From Lachnospiraceae bacterium (GTDB lineage: Bacteria > Bacillota > Clostridia > Lachnospirales > Lachnospiraceae), in NCBI GenBank assembly GCA_003519685.1, contig DOWG01000010.1, positions 348 through 5,975 on the forward strand: a stretch of 5,628 nucleotides of DNA, given 5' to 3'. The translations under genes were made by a program, and so were the position numbers. Shown here piece by piece: positions 5,196 through 5,628 of this stretch. The notes below the pieces were generated by a model, which saw only the letters and a list, made by a program, of their open reading frames with translations, was not told the origin of the DNA and ran no database searches. Position 1 is the stretch's first letter, and every line of letters begins with the position of its first letter.

Positions 5196-5479
5196 ATTAA
5201 TGATATGAGTGTCAAAAACCAATTTATAAAATTAACTTCATCAATTTGCACAATTAATGGATTGATAAGTAATATGAAACGTATTTCATTCGCAACACGC
5301 TTCCGCTTGGATGAAGTACGTAATGGTACATAAGATCACAAAACACGTGATCTAAGTACCAACGACTTCAAACAGTTGCGCATTAAAATACGTTTTATAT
5401 TACTTGAATTTTTCTTTGATTCGTGCAAATTGATGAAAATGATTTGTTTGGAAGGCTTTTAACACCCATATAAATTAAT
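5196..5479. mobile_element. Large near-palindromic element (MITE-like or long hairpin repeat) between uppS and cdsA
   Basis: This gap contains one long imperfect inverted repeat centred near 5343. Matching arms, outer to inner: ATTAAT and ATAT (5196-5206 / 5468-5479); GAGTGTCAAAAACC (5207-5220) against GGCTTTTAACACCC (5454-5467), 11 of 14; a perfect 14-base arm TCATCAATTTGCAC (5238-5251 / 5423-5436); a long arm 5268-5296 / 5375-5404; GAAGT-CGT (5313-5321) / ACG-ACTTC (5362-5369); GGTAC (5325-5329) / GTACC (5356-5360); and AGATCAC / GTGATCT closing a 7-base loop (5333-5353). No plausible coding frame is inside. ATAT just outside the GAGTGT...ACACCC ends could be a 4-bp target duplication, but ATAT is its own complement, so it may simply extend the palindrome. 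Non-autonomous transposon, large structured RNA and repeat hairpin are all possible. The inverted repeat itself is seen directly; its mobility is inferred. Confidence 0.6.
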
Positions 5480-5494
5480 AAAAAACAGTTATAG

Positions 5495-5527
5495 GGGGCC
5501 TACGGATGCCTCACACCCGCAAGCCCC
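5495..5527 (+). promoter_or_regulatory. GC-rich hairpin in cdsA leader
   Basis: GGGGC (5495-5499) pairs with GCCCC (5523-5527); inside a 3x3 internal loop, CGG (5503-5505) pairs with CCG (5517-5519) around an 11-base loop. The loop contains CCTCA (5509-5513), complementary to TGAGG (5553-5557) at the cdsA ribosome binding site. There is no T-tract, so it is not a terminator. It stands out as GC-rich within an AT-rich gap. A translational control role is speculative, and I do not recognise a known riboswitch class. Confidence 0.35.
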
Positions 5528-5529
5528 AG

Positions 5530-5557
5530 GATGCGTAAAAGCTGCGCAGAAATGAGG
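5530..5557 (+). repeat. Leader repeat motif, copy 3 (upstream of cdsA)
   Basis: GATGCGTAAAAG, CTGCG, then CAGAAATGAGG. Its flanks are identical to copy 1 at 506-534. TGCGT and GCGCA can form a 5-bp stem with one G-U pair. The last bases form the cdsA Shine-Dalgarno TGAGGG (5553-5558), 8 bases before the ATG at 5566. The hairpin would stand immediately upstream of the ribosome binding site. Confidence 0.6.
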
Positions 5558-5565
5558 GAAACGAT

Positions 5566-5628
5566 ATGTTTAAGACGAGATTACTCAGCGGAGTCATTCT
5601 TATGGCAATGACAATACTATTTGTAGTT
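5566..5628 (+). CDS. cdsA: Phosphatidate cytidylyltransferase, N-terminal 21 codons
   Basis: From ATG 5566, 8 bases after GAGG of TGAGGG, the frame reads MFKTRLLSGVILMAMTILFVV and runs off the window. A short basic start (KTRLLSG) followed at once by a hydrophobic membrane helix is typical of CdsA, and cdsA is the usual gene after uppS in Firmicutes. The enzyme makes CDP-diacylglycerol from phosphatidic acid and CTP, the branch point to phospholipids, in the membrane. Only the first helix is visible, so the call rests on this start plus gene order. Its leader contains the long inverted repeat, a GC hairpin and the repeated leader motif. Confidence 0.8.
   Translation, partial: MFKTRLLSGVILMAMTILFVV

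Noticed and set aside
5196..5479. CRISPR array or insertion sequence with transposase
   Set aside because: There are no regularly spaced direct repeats and no coding frame inside; the structure is a single inverted repeat.
5491..5558. Known riboswitch upstream of cdsA
   Set aside because: The hairpins do not match any riboswitch consensus I can recall, so no class is named.

Overview
The window looks like chromosome from a low-to-moderate-GC Firmicute of class Clostridia, most probably a Lachnospiraceae-type organism. Evidence is the strong GGAGG-type ribosome binding sites, TTG as well as ATG starts, the Firmicute order pyrH-frr-uppS-cdsA, a bactofilin beginning MGFFKDF, and an extracellular-glycan gene pair. 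Family placement is an inference from protein character; no rRNA is present. All convincing genes are on the + strand.

Layout. (1) 1-1229 is a carbohydrate-associated block: the C-terminal end of a right-handed parallel beta-helix protein (GH28/pectinase-like), a terminator, then a small membrane-anchored discoidin (F5/8 type C) protein with its own strong terminator. (2) 1388-2748 has an extended -10 promoter, a polysaccharide deacetylase that has lost its membrane segment, first catalytic motif and C-terminus (pseudogene), and an intact bactofilin with a long acidic N-terminal tail. (3) 2775-5628 is a housekeeping block: pyrH (UMP kinase), frr (ribosome recycling factor), uppS (undecaprenyl diphosphate synthase) and the first 21 codons of cdsA (phosphatidate cytidylyltransferase). 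It joins nucleotide supply, ribosome recycling, the lipid carrier for cell-wall synthesis, and phospholipid synthesis.

The coding content is mostly ordinary; the interesting material is between genes. A short leader motif, GATGCGTAAAAG ... CAGAAATGAGG, sits directly at the ribosome binding site of two unrelated genes (the discoidin gene and cdsA), and a diverged copy precedes uppS. The uppS-cdsA gap holds a roughly 260-285 bp near-palindromic element able to form one very long hairpin, resembling a MITE or a large repeat hairpin. The frr-uppS gap holds an 18-bp perfect (with G-U) stem lacking a terminator T-tract, followed by two more hairpins. I do not see a complete novel multi-gene system; the dispersed leader motif and the long inverted repeat are the best candidates for something undescribed.
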